33,731 bases of DNA, from contig PMDS01000064.1 in the NCBI GenBank assembly GCA_003155655.1, forward strand, positions 23,671 to 57,401, given 5' to 3'. Source of the DNA: Melioribacter sp. GTDB taxonomy: Bacteria; Bacteroidota; Ignavibacteria; Ignavibacteriales; Melioribacteraceae. The notes under the pieces were generated by a model. That model was not told where the DNA came from. It saw nothing but the letters and a program-made list of their open reading frames with translations, and ran no database searches. The stretch's first letter is position 1. Each line of letters opens with the position of its first letter. This document shows, piece after piece, positions 16,357 to 26,949 of this stretch. A program made the position numbers and the translations under genes.

Positions 16357-16653
16357 CTATGCTTGTCCAAAAATATCTATTGTTTGACCTTCCTTTAAGG
16401 TAACAATTGCTTTTTTAAATTTCGGCGTTCTACCTGTAAATCTTCCCTTCTTGGTGAACTGGGTTCTTTCTTTTCCTTTATATCTTACCGTATTAACCGA
16501 AACAACATCAACTTCAAATTTGGCTTTTACAGCTTTTGCTATTTCTATTTTATTGGTATCGATATTTACTATAAATCCAAATTTTGTAGGATTTTTTTCA
16601 CTGATACCACTCATTTTTTCAGTTATCAAGGGTCTTACTAAAACACTTTTCAT
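16357..16653 (-). CDS. rplW: 50S ribosomal protein L23
   Basis: Tunnel-exit protein that docks trigger factor and SRP. 98 residues from the preferred ATG at 16653; an in-frame TTG two codons upstream (16659) is possible, and neither has a strong ribosome binding site. VLVRPLITEKM at the N-terminus and GRTPKFKKAIVTLKEGQTIDIF at the C-terminus are diagnostic. Twelve bases after rplD, so translation may be coupled. Confidence 0.95.
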   Translation of the reverse strand: MKSVLVRPLITEKMSGISEKNPTKFGFIVNIDTNKIEIAKAVKAKFEVDVVSVNTVRYKGKERTQFTKKGRFTGRTPKFKKAIVTLKEGQTIDIFGQA

Positions 16654-16665
16654 TTTCAAACCAGT

Positions 16666-17292
16666 TTAATTTATTGAGGTTTCTAAAAGATTAACCGCGC
16701 CTTTTTGTAAAACTAAAACCTGGTTATTTACCAGATCGTATGTAGAAGCGTTATTAGCTTCAAGAATATTTACTTTTTGAACGTTCCGTCCTGATTTATA
16801 AAGGTTAAGCTTTGTTCCATTAGTTAACAGTAATGTTCTCTTACCTTTTATATTCAATGCATTTAGCAACGATACAAATTCTTTTGTTTTTGGTGCTTCA
16901 AAGTCGAAATCTTCTACTATAACTATCTGATTTGCTTTAGCTTTATATGAAAGAGCAGATTTCCTTGCAAGAGCATTAACTTTCTTATTTAATTTCTGTG
17001 TATAGTCTCTAGGTTTAGGACCAAATATAGATCCGCCGCCAATCCAAAGCGGAGAGCGTGTTGTACCTGCGCGGGCACCGCCACGACCTTTTTGCTTCCA
17101 TGGTTTTTTACCGCCGCCATTTACCTCACTTCTTTCTTTTGCTTTGTGAGTGCCCTGACGCTGATTAGCAAGATATGCTTTAACTGCCAAATAGATAACA
17201 TGATCATTTGGTTCAATTTCAAAAATATCTTTGGAGAGTTCTATTGTCTCGCCAGATTTTGTACCGTCTTGTTTATAAACTTCTAATTTCAT
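16666..17292 (-). CDS. rplD: 50S ribosomal protein L4
   Basis: Tunnel protein, and the S10-operon autoregulator in E. coli. 208 residues from ATG at 17292. The open frame continues nine codons upstream into rplC, but those codons are not L4-like and the ATG leaves a normal 10-base gap. The loop with QGTHKAKERSEVNGGG and KQKGRGGARAGTTRSPLW reaches into the tunnel and is diagnostic. Confidence 0.97.
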   Translation of the reverse strand: MKLEVYKQDGTKSGETIELSKDIFEIEPNDHVIYLAVKAYLANQRQGTHKAKERSEVNGGGKKPWKQKGRGGARAGTTRSPLWIGGGSIFGPKPRDYTQKLNKKVNALARKSALSYKAKANQIVIVEDFDFEAPKTKEFVSLLNALNIKGKRTLLLTNGTKLNLYKSGRNVQKVNILEANNASTYDLVNNQVLVLQKGAVNLLETSIN

Positions 17293-17302
17293 TTTTATCA
17301 AA

Positions 17303-17923
17303 TTATTTGTTGATAGCAACGATTGAATTTATTGAGCCTGGAACAGCTCCTTTTACCATTAAAATATTTTTCTCTGCAATTATTTTTACAACTTTTAATT
17401 TAGATATGGTTGTATTTTCAAAACCCATTCTACCTGCCATGCGTGTACCTTTGAATACTCTTGACGGATAAGAACTTGCACCAATTGAACCAGGGGCTCT
17501 TAATCTATCACTTTGTCCGTGTGTAGTTCCGCCAACACCGCCAAAGTTGTGTCTTCTCATTACACCTTGAAAACCTTTTCCTTTATTTCTGCCGGAAACT
17601 TTAACTTTATCGCCAACCTGGAAAATATCGGTTTTAACTTCATCACCAATTTTAAATTGTGATACTTCAAAATTTTTAAATTCTTTCAAAATTTGCGGAG
17701 TGGTAATTCCCTGCTTTTTGAAATACTCAAGTTGAGGTTTATTAGTTCTCTTCTCTTTCTTCTCACCAAAGCCAAGTTGAACAGCTTCATAACCATCCTT
17801 GTCTTTAGTTTTAATAGAACAAACTTTACAAGGACCAGCTTCTAGAACTGTTACCGGAATAATTTGACCATCTTCCGAAAATATATTTGTCATTCCTAAC
17901 TTTTTAGCTAATAAGCCTGGCAT
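17303..17923 (-). CDS. rplC: 50S ribosomal protein L3
   Basis: Early 23S rRNA binder reaching toward the peptidyl-transferase centre. 206 residues. The N-terminus LLAKKLGMTNIFSEDGQIIP and the central loop GGTTHGQSDRLRAPGSIGAS, containing the Gln methylated in E. coli L3, are diagnostic. Ten bases after rpsJ. Confidence 0.98.
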   Translation of the reverse strand: MPGLLAKKLGMTNIFSEDGQIIPVTVLEAGPCKVCSIKTKDKDGYEAVQLGFGEKKEKRTNKPQLEYFKKQGITTPQILKEFKNFEVSQFKIGDEVKTDIFQVGDKVKVSGRNKGKGFQGVMRRHNFGGVGGTTHGQSDRLRAPGSIGASSYPSRVFKGTRMAGRMGFENTTISKLKVVKIIAEKNILMVKGAVPGSINSIVAINK

Positions 17924-17933
17924 TTCTGTATTC

Positions 17934-18242
17934 CTATAACTTAATCTCTATATCGACGCCTGCGGGTATATCCAGCTTGCTTAATGCGTCTACTGTTTTA
18001 TTATTTGAGTTATGAATATCTATGATTCTTTTATGCGCCCTGATTTCGAACTGTTCTCTAGATTTTTTATCAACGTGTGGTGATCTTAAAACGGTGAACA
18101 CTGTCCTTCTCGTTGGAAGAGGAATTGGCCCTGAAACAACAGCACCAGTGCTTTTAACTGTTTTAATTATTTTCTCTGTTGACTTATCAATAAGAATATG
18201 ATCGTACGATTTTAATTTAATTCTAATTTTCTGACCGGGCAC
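17934..18242 (-). CDS. rpsJ: 30S ribosomal protein S10
   Basis: Small-subunit protein that also serves as NusE in antitermination complexes with NusB and NusG. 102 residues; [20 protein letters not shown] and [13 protein letters not shown] are diagnostic. Start GTG at 18242 behind AAGGAG at 18252-18257. It opens the S10 group, 71 bases after tuf, with an 8-bp stem-loop in its leader. Confidence 0.98.
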   Translation of the reverse strand: MPGQKIRIKLKSYDHILIDKSTEKIIKTVKSTGAVVSGPIPLPTRRTVFTVLRSPHVDKKSREQFEIRAHKRIIDIHNSNNKTVDALSKLDIPAGVDIEIKL

Positions 18243-18269
18243 TTTTTAAATCTCCTTGTTAATCACATT

Positions 18270-18298
18270 GAAAGCGTCACTTATGCAGCAACGCTTTC
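18270..18298 (-). promoter_or_regulatory. Stem-loop between tuf and rpsJ
   Basis: GAAAGCGT and ACGCTTTC form a perfect 8-bp stem around a 13-base loop. No T-tract follows on the minus strand, so a simple intrinsic terminator is unlikely. It ends 12 bases before the rpsJ ribosome binding site and could be an RNA processing or leader control element for the S10 group. Confidence 0.5.
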
Positions 18299-18313
18299 TA
18301 ATTTATCATCTGT

Positions 18314-19519
18314 TTATTTGATAATCTTTGTAACTATACCAGCACCTACTGTTCTGCCGCCTTCACGAATAGCGAACTTTAAACCTTCTTCCATGGCAAT
18401 TTCAGTAATCAAGTCAATTTTAAGTGTTACACTATCGCCAGGCATAACCATTTCTGTTCCTTCAGGTAATGTAGCAACACCGGTTACATCTGTTGTTCTG
18501 AAATAGAACTGTGGTCTGTAGCCATTAAAGAACGGTGTATGACGTCCACCTTCTTCTTTTGAAAGAATAACAACTTTTCCTTCAAAAATAGTATGAGGAG
18601 TAATTGAACCTGTTTTTACAAGAACCATACCTCTTTCAATTTCATTTTTGTCAACACCGCGAAGCAGCAACCCGGCATTATCACCGGCAATTGCAGATTC
18701 AAGTTCTTTACGGAACATTTCAATACCCGTAACAACTGTTTTCTTGTGAACACCAAGACCAATTAATTCAACTTCTTCGTTCAATTTAACAGTTCCTCTT
18801 TCAACTCTACCGGTAGCAACTGTACCACGGCCGGTAATTGAGAAAACATCTTCGACAGGCATTAAGAATGGTTTATCAGCATTTCTTTCAGGAATTGGAA
18901 TATAAGAATCAACAGCATCCATAAGTTCCCAAATGCAATTATATCTTTCATCTTTTGGATCGGCATTAGATGTACCTGCTTCCAAAGCTTTCAAAGCTGA
19001 ACCCCTGATAATTGGAATTTCATTTCCCGGGAATTCATAATATGTTAAAAGTTCTCTTAATTCCATTTCAACTAAATCTAATAATTCAGGATCATCAACA
19101 GCGTCAACTTTATTCATGAACACAACCATTCTTGGTACACCCACCTGGCGGGCAAGAAGAATGTGTTCGCGTGTCTGGGGCATAGGACCATCTGTAGCAG
19201 CAACAACAAGAATTGCACCGTCCATTTGCGCGGCACCAGTAATCATGTTTTTAACATAGTCTGCGTGACCAGGGCAGTCAACGTGAGCATAATGTCTGTT
19301 TGCAGTTGAATATTCAATGTGAGCTGTTGCAATTGTAATACCTCTTTCTCTTTCTTCAGGGGCATTATCAATACTGTCGAATGTTCTGATCTGTGACAAA
19401 CCCTTCTTTGCTAACGCCATGGTGATGGCAGCAGTAAGAGTAGTTTTACCATGGTCTACGTGTCCGATAGTTCCTATATTAACGTGAGGTTTACTACGGT
19501 CAAATTTTTCTTTTGCCAT
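18314..19519 (-). CDS. tuf: Elongation factor Tu
   Basis: GTPase that delivers aminoacyl-tRNA to the ribosome. 401 residues. G motifs: GHVDHGKT (19-26), [12 protein letters not shown] (switch I), DCPGHADY (81-88, with catalytic His85) and NKVD (136-139). Domains II and III follow, ending [22 protein letters not shown] lies eight bases before the ATG. 58 bases after fusA. One copy is in this window; another could exist elsewhere. Confidence 0.99.
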   Translation of the reverse strand: MAKEKFDRSKPHVNIGTIGHVDHGKTTLTAAITMALAKKGLSQIRTFDSIDNAPEERERGITIATAHIEYSTANRHYAHVDCPGHADYVKNMITGAAQMDGAILVVAATDGPMPQTREHILLARQVGVPRMVVFMNKVDAVDDPELLDLVEMELRELLTYYEFPGNEIPIIRGSALKALEAGTSNADPKDERYNCIWELMDAVDSYIPIPERNADKPFLMPVEDVFSITGRGTVATGRVERGTVKLNEEVELIGLGVHKKTVVTGIEMFRKELESAIAGDNAGLLLRGVDKNEIERGMVLVKTGSITPHTIFEGKVVILSKEEGGRHTPFFNGYRPQFYFRTTDVTGVATLPEGTEMVMPGDSVTLKIDLITEIAMEEGLKFAIREGGRTVGAGIVTKIIK

Positions 19520-19577
19520 CTTAAGTACTCTCCTTAATATTTTTTATTTTCTTTAATGATTTATATTTAATTATTAT

Positions 19578-21677
19578 CTAATATGATTCAACGGTTTTCT
19601 TTGCTTGAGATTTTTCAGTAATCTCTTCAGCAACCGATTTAGGCACTTCTGAATAATGAGCAAACTGCATTGTATATATTGCACGACCCTGAGTCATAGA
19701 ACGAAGTATAGTAGCATATCCGAACATCTGTGCAAGCGGAACCATAGCTTTAATAACCTGGGCATCTTTACGCGAAGTAAATCCTTCTATTTTGCCTCTC
19801 CTGGAATTTAAATCGCCCATAACATCGCCCAAATATTCTTCCGGAGTAATAACTTCAACGCTCATCATTGGTTCAAGTAAAATTGGACCGGCTTTTTGAG
19901 CACCCTGTTTAAATGCAATTGAACCCGCAACTTTAAATGAAATTTCATCCGAGTCTACATCATGATAAGATCCATCAAACAACTTAGCTTTAACGTCAAC
20001 AACAGGATAACCGGCCAAAACACCATTTCTCATAGCTTCCTGTAATCCATGCATAACCGGGTTAATATATTCTTTTGGAACAACACCGCCTACAATACCA
20101 TTTTCAAATTCAAACCCTTTACCAGGAGTATTAGGAGAAAACTCAATCCAAACATGTCCATACTTTCCGCGTCCACCTGACTGTTTAATAAATTTACCTT
20201 CCGCTTGAACAGTTTTAGTAATTGTCTCTCTGTATGCAACCTGTGGTTTTCCAACGTTAGCTTCAACTTTGAATTCTCTTTTCATTCTATCTACAAGAAT
20301 TTCAAGATGAAGTTCACCCATTCCGCTAATTAAAGTCTGACCGGTTTCATCATCAACTTTAATTTTAAAGGTAGGATCTTCGTCAGAAAGCTTAGCAAGC
20401 GATTCAGAAAGTTTATCCTGATCAGCTTTAGTTTTAGGTTCGATTGCAATTTGTATAACCGGTTCCGGAAAGATCATCTTTTCAAGTAAAATAGCATCTT
20501 CTTCAGTACAAAGAGTATCGCCGGTTCTTGTATGTTTTAAGCCTACCAAAGCAGCAATATCACCACATCTAATTTCATCCATATCAACACGTGTATTAGC
20601 GTGCATCTCAAGAACTCTTCCAACTCTTTCTTTTTTATCTGAAACAGAATTATAAATATAAGAACCAGCTTTTAAAGTACCTGCATAAACTCTAACAAAA
20701 GTCAGCTTGCCTACATAAGGATCAGTCATAATTTTAAATGCAAGCGCCGTAAATTTTTCTTTAGGATCAACCTTTCTTTCAACATGATCATTTTTATGTA
20801 TATGGTGTGCAACAAGTTCCGGGTTATCTACAGGAGAAGGAAGAAAATCAACAACAGAATCCAACAATTGCTGAACACCTTTATTTTTAAATGAAGAACC
20901 GCAAAGAACAGGAATAATTTTATTTTGTATAGTCGCTTCTCTAAGAACTTTCTTTATTTCTTCTTCCGAAATCTCTTTGCCTTCAAGAAATTTCTCTAAT
21001 AAAGTGTCATCCACATCAGATACAGCTTCTAACATTAGTGTTCTGAATTTTTGAGCAAGAGAAACTAGATCTGCAGGAATTGCAACTTCTTCAAATTCAA
21101 TTCCTAAGGATTCATCGTTGAACATAATTGCTTTCATTTTCATTAAATCAATTATGCCTCTAAACAAATCTCCTTCACCAACAGGAAGATTAATTGGAAC
21201 TGCATGAGCTCCCAATTTTTCTTTCATCATTTGTACTGCATGAAAGAAATCAGCGCCAACCCTATCCATTTTATTAACAAATGCAATTCTCGGAACGTTG
21301 TATTTATCTGCCTGTCTCCAAACGGTTTCAGACTGAGGTTCAACACCGCCAACTGCACAAAACAATGCTATAGCGCCATCCAATACTCTTAATGATCTTT
21401 CAACTTCAACTGTAAAATCTACGTGACCGGGAGTATCAATAATATTAATCTGATTTTCTCTCCAAAAAGTTGTAGTTGCAGCGCTTGTAATAGTAATACC
21501 GCGTTCTTTTTCCTGTTCCATCCAATCCATAGTTGCCGCACCATCATGTACTTCACCCATTCTATGCAGTTTACCTGTATAGTATAGAATGCGCTCTGTA
21601 GTTGTAGTTTTACCAGCATCTATGTGAGCCATAATACCAATATTTCTAACTTTATTTATTTCAACACGTTTTGACAT
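19578..21677 (-). CDS. fusA: Elongation factor G
   Basis: GTPase that drives translocation and ribosome recycling. 699 residues. G motifs: AHIDAGKT (17-24), RGITITSAA (59-67), DTPGHVD (81-87) and NKMD (135-138). Later domains carry [18 protein letters not shown] and the C-terminal blocks [21 protein letters not shown] and RGKIEGF. All five domains are present. Twenty bases after rpsG. Confidence 0.99.
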   Translation of the reverse strand: MSKRVEINKVRNIGIMAHIDAGKTTTTERILYYTGKLHRMGEVHDGAATMDWMEQEKERGITITSAATTTFWRENQINIIDTPGHVDFTVEVERSLRVLDGAIALFCAVGGVEPQSETVWRQADKYNVPRIAFVNKMDRVGADFFHAVQMMKEKLGAHAVPINLPVGEGDLFRGIIDLMKMKAIMFNDESLGIEFEEVAIPADLVSLAQKFRTLMLEAVSDVDDTLLEKFLEGKEISEEEIKKVLREATIQNKIIPVLCGSSFKNKGVQQLLDSVVDFLPSPVDNPELVAHHIHKNDHVERKVDPKEKFTALAFKIMTDPYVGKLTFVRVYAGTLKAGSYIYNSVSDKKERVGRVLEMHANTRVDMDEIRCGDIAALVGLKHTRTGDTLCTEEDAILLEKMIFPEPVIQIAIEPKTKADQDKLSESLAKLSDEDPTFKIKVDDETGQTLISGMGELHLEILVDRMKREFKVEANVGKPQVAYRETITKTVQAEGKFIKQSGGRGKYGHVWIEFSPNTPGKGFEFENGIVGGVVPKEYINPVMHGLQEAMRNGVLAGYPVVDVKAKLFDGSYHDVDSDEISFKVAGSIAFKQGAQKAGPILLEPMMSVEVITPEEYLGDVMGDLNSRRGKIEGFTSRKDAQVIKAMVPLAQMFGYATILRSMTQGRAIYTMQFAHYSEVPKSVAEEITEKSQAKKTVESY

Positions 21678-21697
21678 TTAAACTAGTTATTCCTTTC

Positions 21698-22165
21698 TTA
21701 CCACTTATAATGGGCGAATGCTTTATTAGCTTCAGCCATGCGATGAGTATCATCTTTTTTCTTAACTGCGGATCCTTCGCCATTTGCAGCAGCCATTAAT
21801 TCAGCAGCTACTTTAAGCGCCATAGATTTATCTTTTCTTTCTCTTGAATAAGTCTTAATCCAACGAAAAGCCAGCGCAACTCTTCTTTCAGGTCTAACTT
21901 CCATGGGAACCTGATAAGTAGCACCGCCAACCCTGCGGCTTCTAACTTCAACCAGAGGCTGAACATTTTGAATCGCTTTTTTGAAAATTTCTATTGCCGG
22001 TTTTTTGGTTTTTTGTTCAATCAGATCAAGACTATCGTAAACTATTCCCCTTGCCGTGGATTTTTTTCCATCCCACATAATGTAATTAATAAACTTGGCA
22101 ATTAGAATGTCATTGAATCTTGGATCAGGCTTTAGATATCTTTTTTCTGCTCTTTTCTTTCTCAT
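21698..22165 (-). CDS. rpsG: 30S ribosomal protein S7
   Basis: Head assembly initiator lining the E-site; the str-operon repressor in E. coli. 155 residues. [20 protein letters not shown] and [19 protein letters not shown] are diagnostic. The ATG follows the rpsL stop after two bases, so translation is probably coupled. Confidence 0.98.
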   Translation of the reverse strand: MRKKRAEKRYLKPDPRFNDILIAKFINYIMWDGKKSTARGIVYDSLDLIEQKTKKPAIEIFKKAIQNVQPLVEVRSRRVGGATYQVPMEVRPERRVALAFRWIKTYSRERKDKSMALKVAAELMAAANGEGSAVKKKDDTHRMAEANKAFAHYKW

Positions 22166-22167
22166 AG

Positions 22168-22545
22168 TTATTTAGCTTTTGGTTTTTTAGTACCGTATTT
22201 AGATCTGCCTTTTTTTCTATCTTCAACACCACTTGTATCTAATGTGCCTCTAATAATATGATAACGGACACCAGGTAGATCTTTTACTCTTCCACCTCTA
22301 ATTAATACAATTGAATGCTCTTGTAAGTTATGGCCTTCACCAGGAATATAAGCCGTAACTTCCATTCCGTTTGTTAAACGGACTCTAGCGACTTTACGTA
22401 AAGCCGAGTTTGGTTTTTTTGGAGTTGTTGTGTACACCCTAGTGCAAACTCCTCTTTTTTGTGGACATGCATCTAAAGCCGGGGCTTTATTTTTAGATGA
22501 TACCACTAATCTACCTTTTCTAACCAACTGGTTTATCGTTGGCAC
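22168..22545 (-). CDS. rpsL: 30S ribosomal protein S12
   Basis: Decoding-centre protein. 125 residues. [20 protein letters not shown] and [17 protein letters not shown] are diagnostic; the Lys at the classic streptomycin-resistance position in TPKKPNS is retained, the sensitive-type sequence. Start GTG at 22545 with GGAGG seven bases upstream. The leader region holds a promoter and an inverted repeat. First gene of the str group. Confidence 0.98.
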   Translation of the reverse strand: MPTINQLVRKGRLVVSSKNKAPALDACPQKRGVCTRVYTTTPKKPNSALRKVARVRLTNGMEVTAYIPGEGHNLQEHSIVLIRGGRVKDLPGVRYHIIRGTLDTSGVEDRKKGRSKYGTKKPKAK

Positions 22546-22552
22546 GTAAAAT

Positions 22553-22557
22553 CCTCC
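22553..22557 (-). promoter_or_regulatory. Ribosome binding site fixing the GTG start of rpsL
   Basis: GGAGG on the minus strand, seven bases before GTG at 22545. Confidence 0.75.
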
Positions 22558-22582
22558 AAAAAATAAATTTTTGATAAAAATT

Positions 22583-22629
22583 CAGACTTGTAATTTATTG
22601 ATAAATGAATGCTTTGTCAAGCAAGTCTG
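22583..22629 (-). promoter_or_regulatory. Inverted repeat in the rpoC-rpsL gap (operator or terminator-like hairpin)
   Basis: CAGACTTG (22622-22629 read on the minus strand) and CAAGTCTG (22583-22590) form a perfect 8-bp inverted repeat 31 bases apart. As RNA it could fold into a long-loop hairpin followed by AATTTTTATC. As DNA its arms bracket the predicted rpsL promoter, an arrangement seen for repressor or activator sites. Confidence 0.5.
22592..22620 (-). promoter_or_regulatory. Predicted sigma70-type promoter for rpsL-rpsG-fusA-tuf
   Basis: On the minus strand, a consensus -35 box TTGACA (22615-22620), a 17-base spacer and a -10 box TAAATT (22592-22597, four of six matches). Transcription would start near 22585, giving a leader of about 40 bases with the ribosome binding site inside. 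Prediction from sequence only. Confidence 0.55.
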
Positions 22630-22651
22630 GTTATTTTTTTATATTCTCTTA

Positions 22652-25600
22652 CTAAACTGGTTCTTTTTCTGCTTCAGTTGCCTCTACAATTTCCTTTTGT
22701 TCAACTTCTTCACTGGTTAATATTATATTTCTATACTTTTTCAGACCAGTTCCGGCTGGAATTAAATGACCCATTACAACATTTTCTTTTAAACCAATTA
22801 GATGATCAACTCTTGCTTCAGTAGCTGCATTAGTTAATACTTTTGTTGTTTCCTGGAAAGACGCTGCAGATATAAAACTTTCTGTTGAAAGAGCTGCATG
22901 TGTAATTCCAAGAAGAATATTATCAAATGTTGCCGGTTCAGCATCCCTTGATTTAATAGGTTTTTTACTTTTCTTTGTCAGGTCGGCGTTCAGTTCACGG
23001 AATTTAACTTTTGTAAGTAGTTGAGCCATTTTATATTTAGACTGCCCTGGATCACTTATATAAATCATCTGTTTTATTTTTTCATTTTCTTCAATGAATT
23101 TATTTCTGTCTACCAAATCTTCTTCAATAAAAATTGTATCACCGGCAGAAATAACCTGCAATTTCTGTAACATCTGGCGTACAATTACTTCAATGTGTTT
23201 ATCATTAATTTTAACTCCCTGTAAACGATAAACATCCTGTATTTCATTTACCAGATATTCCTGAACAGCGTTAGTGCCTTTAATTTTCAAAATATCATGA
23301 GGATCTATTGGACCGTCGGTTATTTTTTCACCGGCTGGTATTTCATCATTTTCCTGAACGAGAACATGCTTTCCATATGCAACATTGTAAATTTTCTGTA
23401 CTGATCCATCAAGTGATTCAATAATTATTTCGCGTGAACCTTTTTTTCTCGCGCCAAATTTAACCTTGCCTTCAATCTCTGAAACAACTGCAGGATCATG
23501 TGGACTTCTTGCTTCAAAAAGTTCAGTTACTCTGGGTAAACCACCTGTGATATCTCTTGATTTGGTCGATGATTTGGAAATCTTTGCAAGAATGGTACCT
23601 GATTGAATATCCTCACCCTCTTCCACAGATAAATAAGCCCTGGTAGGAATGTTAAACATTTTCTCATTTCCTTTAGCATCCCTGATCTGTACGCTAGGAG
23701 TTAAAGTTTTATCTTTTGACTCAATTACAACTTTTTGAACGTGACCTGTTTGTTCATCTGCAACCTGCTGCAATGTAACGTTATCAATCAAATCAACAAA
23801 AGAAACTTTACCGCTAACATCTGCAACAATTACAGAGTTGTAAGGATCGTGGTTATATAAAGGCTGTCCTTTTTTAACTTCCTGCCCGTCAGAAACCAGT
23901 AACTCAGCACCATACGGTATTTCAAATTTCTTTATCTGCCTGTTATCTTCATCAAATATTCCAAGTGACCCGCGTCTGCCAATAACAACCTTTACTTTTC
24001 CAAAGAAATCTGTTTTTTCAACAAAGTTAATTCTATCAAATTTTATTGTACCGCTAATATTCGCTTCAACCTGGGATTGAGATGCAATACGTGATGATGT
24101 TCCGCCCAAGTGGAATGTACGCAAAGTTAATTGTGTACCGGGTTCACCAATTGACTGTGCAGCAATAATTCCAACAGCCTCGCCATTTTCTACTAATTGA
24201 CCGGTGGTTAAATTACGTCCGTAGCATTTTGCACAAACGCCGCGTTTTGCTTCGCATGTTAATACTGTTCGAATATATACCTGGTCAATATTTGCTTCAT
24301 CAATTTTTTCTGCAATAATTTCGGTAATTGGTTCGCCGGCTTCAATTAATAATTCATCATTACGCGGATCATAAATATCTTCCTGTGCAACACGGCCAAT
24401 AATTCTTTCTGCAAGTGGTTCACGTTCAAGTTCAATATCCTTAAGCGCTGAAATATATACACCACGGATAGTACCGCAGTCAAGTTCAGTTATAATTACG
24501 TCCTGTGCAACGTCGCATAAACGGCGGGTTAAGTAACCGGCATCAGCAGTTTTCAAAGCTGTATCAGCAAGACCTTTACGGGCACCGTGAGTAGATATAA
24601 AATATTCAAGAACTGATAATCCTTCTTTAAAATTTGCAACAATTGGATTTTCAATGATTTCGCCGGATTGACCAGTTAAGCTTTTTTGTGGTTTCATCAT
24701 CAACCCGCGCATTCCTGCGAGCTGGCGTACCTGGTCTTGAGAACCTCTTGCACCGGAATCAACCATCATATGAAGAGAATTAAAACCAGCTTGATCAGTC
24801 TTGATCCTATCCATCAAAGATTTTGCTACGTTGTTTGTTGTATGTGTCCAAACGTCAACTATTTTATTGTAACGTTCAGCATCTGTAATTAAACCCTGTT
24901 CATGCTCACTTAAAATTCCTGCAACTTTTTTATTCGAATCTTCAATAAGTTTAACTTTTTCATCAGGAACAATCATATCGCTGAAGCTGATAGAAATTCC
25001 TGCGGCAGTTGCGTATCTGTATCCAAGATCTTTCAAATCGTCCAGGAATTTAGCAGTAGCAACATTTCCAAGTTTGATGAACATTTTATAAATAAATCCG
25101 GAGAAGCTTTTCTTAACAAGCAGCTCGTTTATGTAGCCCATCTCTTTAGGAACTATTACGTTAAAAATCACTCTTCCTACTGTGGTTTCTAACATTTCAT
25201 TTTCTATTTTAACTTTTATTTTAGAATGCAGTTCAACAACTTTTGAATTATATGCAATTATTACTTCTTCAGCGCTTCCAAAAATTTTACCTTCCCCTTT
25301 GGCGCCATTTTTAACTTTTGTCAAATAATAAAGTCCAAGTACAATATCCTGCGAAGGAAGAACAATTGGTAATCCATTTTGTGGAGAAAGAATATTATGG
25401 CTGCTTAACATTAAAACTGCAGCTTCAAGCTGAGCCTCATATGAAAGAGGAACGTGAACCGCCATTTGATCGCCATCGAAATCTGCGTTGAATGCTGTAC
25501 AAACCAAAGGATGCAATTGTATAGCTTTTCCATCAATTAATATTGGCTGAAATGCTTGTATGCCCAGACGGTGCAAAGTTGGGGCGCGGTTCAACATTAT

Positions 25601-26893
25601 CGGATGACCATCAATTAATTTTTCAAGTATATCCCAAATTAAAGCATCTTTTCTATCAACGGCTTTACGCGCACTCTTGACAGTCTTGAAATGCCCGCGC
25701 TCGATCAGCTTACGGATAATAAACGGTTTAAACAATTCAACCGCCATATCTTTTGGCAAACCGCATTGATGCAGTTTTAATTCAGGACCTACAACAATAA
25801 CAGAACGGCCTGAATAATCTACACGTTTACCAAGCAAATTCTGACGGAAGCGTCCTTGCTTTCCTTTCAGCATATCGCTGAGAGACTTCAATGGTCTATT
25901 TCCATCACTGCGGACTGCACTTGCACGGCGTGAATTATCGAATAAAGCGTCAACTGCTTCCTGAAGCATTCTTTTTTCATTACGCAAAATTACTTCAGGA
26001 GCTTTTATATCAATTAATCTTTTTAAACGGTTGTTACGGATGATCACTCTTCTATAAAGATCATTCAAATCAGAAGTTGCAAATCTACCTCCTTCGAGAG
26101 GAACAAGAGGACGAAGTTCCGGTGGTATAACAGGAACTACATTTAAGACCATCCATTCAGGTTTGTTTGGAACTTTGCCTTCATATTCACGGAAGGCTTC
26201 TAAAACTCTTAATCTTTTTAGAAGGTCGGCACGTTTTTGCTGCGATGTATCCGGACCAAGCTGAGATTTTAAATCAGCAAAAGTATATTCAATGTCTATC
26301 TTCTTTAACAGTTCTTTTATTGCATCGCCGCCAATCCGGGCTACAAACTTCTTTGGATCTTCATCATCCAAAGAATCATTTTCATGAGGCAGAGAGCTGA
26401 CAATTTCATAATACTGATCTTCAGAGATCAAATCTTTCTTGCTTAACCCTGTTGGACCCGGGTTTATTACTACATAAGCTTCATAATAAATTACTTTTTC
26501 AAGTTCCTTGGTTGTCATACCAATGATATTGCCGATCTTTGATGGCAATGCTTTGAAAAACCAAATATGAACAACAGGAACAGCAAGTTGAATGTGTCCC
26601 ATTCTTTCACGGCGAACACTTTTTAAAGTTACTTCTACTCCGCAGCGGTCGCAAACTATTCCTTTGTAACGGATGCCTTTATACTTTCCGCATGCACATT
26701 CCCAATCTTTAACAGGACCAAAAATTTTCTCGCAGAAGAGTCCATCTTTTTCAGGTCTGAAAGACCGGTAATTGATAGTTTCAGGTTTTGTAACTTCGCC
26801 ATGTGACCTGGATAGAATATCATCCGGACTAGCCAGACTAATAGTCAAACTTTCAATTTGCTTAACTTTATTTTCTTGCGCTTTCAATCGCAT
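22652..26893 (-). CDS. rpoC: RNA polymerase beta' subunit
   Basis: Carries the catalytic magnesium site of RNA polymerase. 1413 residues. The N-terminal zinc site uses Cys66, Cys68, Cys81 and Cys84. The catalytic loop [16 protein letters not shown] is at 469-484 with Asp471, Asp473 and Asp475. The second Cys cluster includes [11 protein letters not shown], followed by the bridge helix and trigger loop region ([19 protein letters not shown]). Start ATG with AGGAG upstream, 56 bases after rpoB. The C-terminal end is Glu-rich. Confidence 0.99.
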   Translation of the reverse strand: MRLKAQENKVKQIESLTISLASPDDILSRSHGEVTKPETINYRSFRPEKDGLFCEKIFGPVKDWECACGKYKGIRYKGIVCDRCGVEVTLKSVRRERMGHIQLAVPVVHIWFFKALPSKIGNIIGMTTKELEKVIYYEAYVVINPGPTGLSKKDLISEDQYYEIVSSLPHENDSLDDEDPKKFVARIGGDAIKELLKKIDIEYTFADLKSQLGPDTSQQKRADLLKRLRVLEAFREYEGKVPNKPEWMVLNVVPVIPPELRPLVPLEGGRFATSDLNDLYRRVIIRNNRLKRLIDIKAPEVILRNEKRMLQEAVDALFDNSRRASAVRSDGNRPLKSLSDMLKGKQGRFRQNLLGKRVDYSGRSVIVVGPELKLHQCGLPKDMAVELFKPFIIRKLIERGHFKTVKSARKAVDRKDALIWDILEKLIDGHPIMLNRAPTLHRLGIQAFQPILIDGKAIQLHPLVCTAFNADFDGDQMAVHVPLSYEAQLEAAVLMLSSHNILSPQNGLPIVLPSQDIVLGLYYLTKVKNGAKGEGKIFGSAEEVIIAYNSKVVELHSKIKVKIENEMLETTVGRVIFNVIVPKEMGYINELLVKKSFSGFIYKMFIKLGNVATAKFLDDLKDLGYRYATAAGISISFSDMIVPDEKVKLIEDSNKKVAGILSEHEQGLITDAERYNKIVDVWTHTTNNVAKSLMDRIKTDQAGFNSLHMMVDSGARGSQDQVRQLAGMRGLMMKPQKSLTGQSGEIIENPIVANFKEGLSVLEYFISTHGARKGLADTALKTADAGYLTRRLCDVAQDVIITELDCGTIRGVYISALKDIELEREPLAERIIGRVAQEDIYDPRNDELLIEAGEPITEIIAEKIDEANIDQVYIRTVLTCEAKRGVCAKCYGRNLTTGQLVENGEAVGIIAAQSIGEPGTQLTLRTFHLGGTSSRIASQSQVEANISGTIKFDRINFVEKTDFFGKVKVVIGRRGSLGIFDEDNRQIKKFEIPYGAELLVSDGQEVKKGQPLYNHDPYNSVIVADVSGKVSFVDLIDNVTLQQVADEQTGHVQKVVIESKDKTLTPSVQIRDAKGNEKMFNIPTRAYLSVEEGEDIQSGTILAKISKSSTKSRDITGGLPRVTELFEARSPHDPAVVSEIEGKVKFGARKKGSREIIIESLDGSVQKIYNVAYGKHVLVQENDEIPAGEKITDGPIDPHDILKIKGTNAVQEYLVNEIQDVYRLQGVKINDKHIEVIVRQMLQKLQVISAGDTIFIEEDLVDRNKFIEENEKIKQMIYISDPGQSKYKMAQLLTKVKFRELNADLTKKSKKPIKSRDAEPATFDNILLGITHAALSTESFISAASFQETTKVLTNAATEARVDHLIGLKENVVMGHLIPAGTGLKKYRNIILTSEEVEQKEIVEATEAEKEPV

Positions 26894-26926
26894 TTTATAC
26901 TCCTTTAGTCAAACTCTTGGTTGATC

Positions 26927-26944
26927 CCGGAAAAAATTTTCCGG
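26927..26944 (-). promoter_or_regulatory. Palindrome in the rpoB-rpoC gap
   Basis: CCGGAAAA and TTTTCCGG arms with a 2-base centre. As RNA, CCGGAA/TTCCGG can close a short hairpin around a six-base loop. It is near the rpoB stop, about 34 bases before rpoC. It may stabilise or process the message; there is no T-tract outside the stem. Confidence 0.35.
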
Positions 26945-26949
26945 ACGAG

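Noticed and set aside
17293-17319. Nine extra codons at the front of rplD, overlapping rplC
   Set aside because: They begin with TTG, are not L4-like and overlap the rplC stop; the ATG at 17292 gives the normal L4 N-terminus.
18299-19577. A frameshift or second tuf copy
   Set aside because: The tuf reading frame is complete and continuous with all GTPase motifs; no second copy is present in the window.
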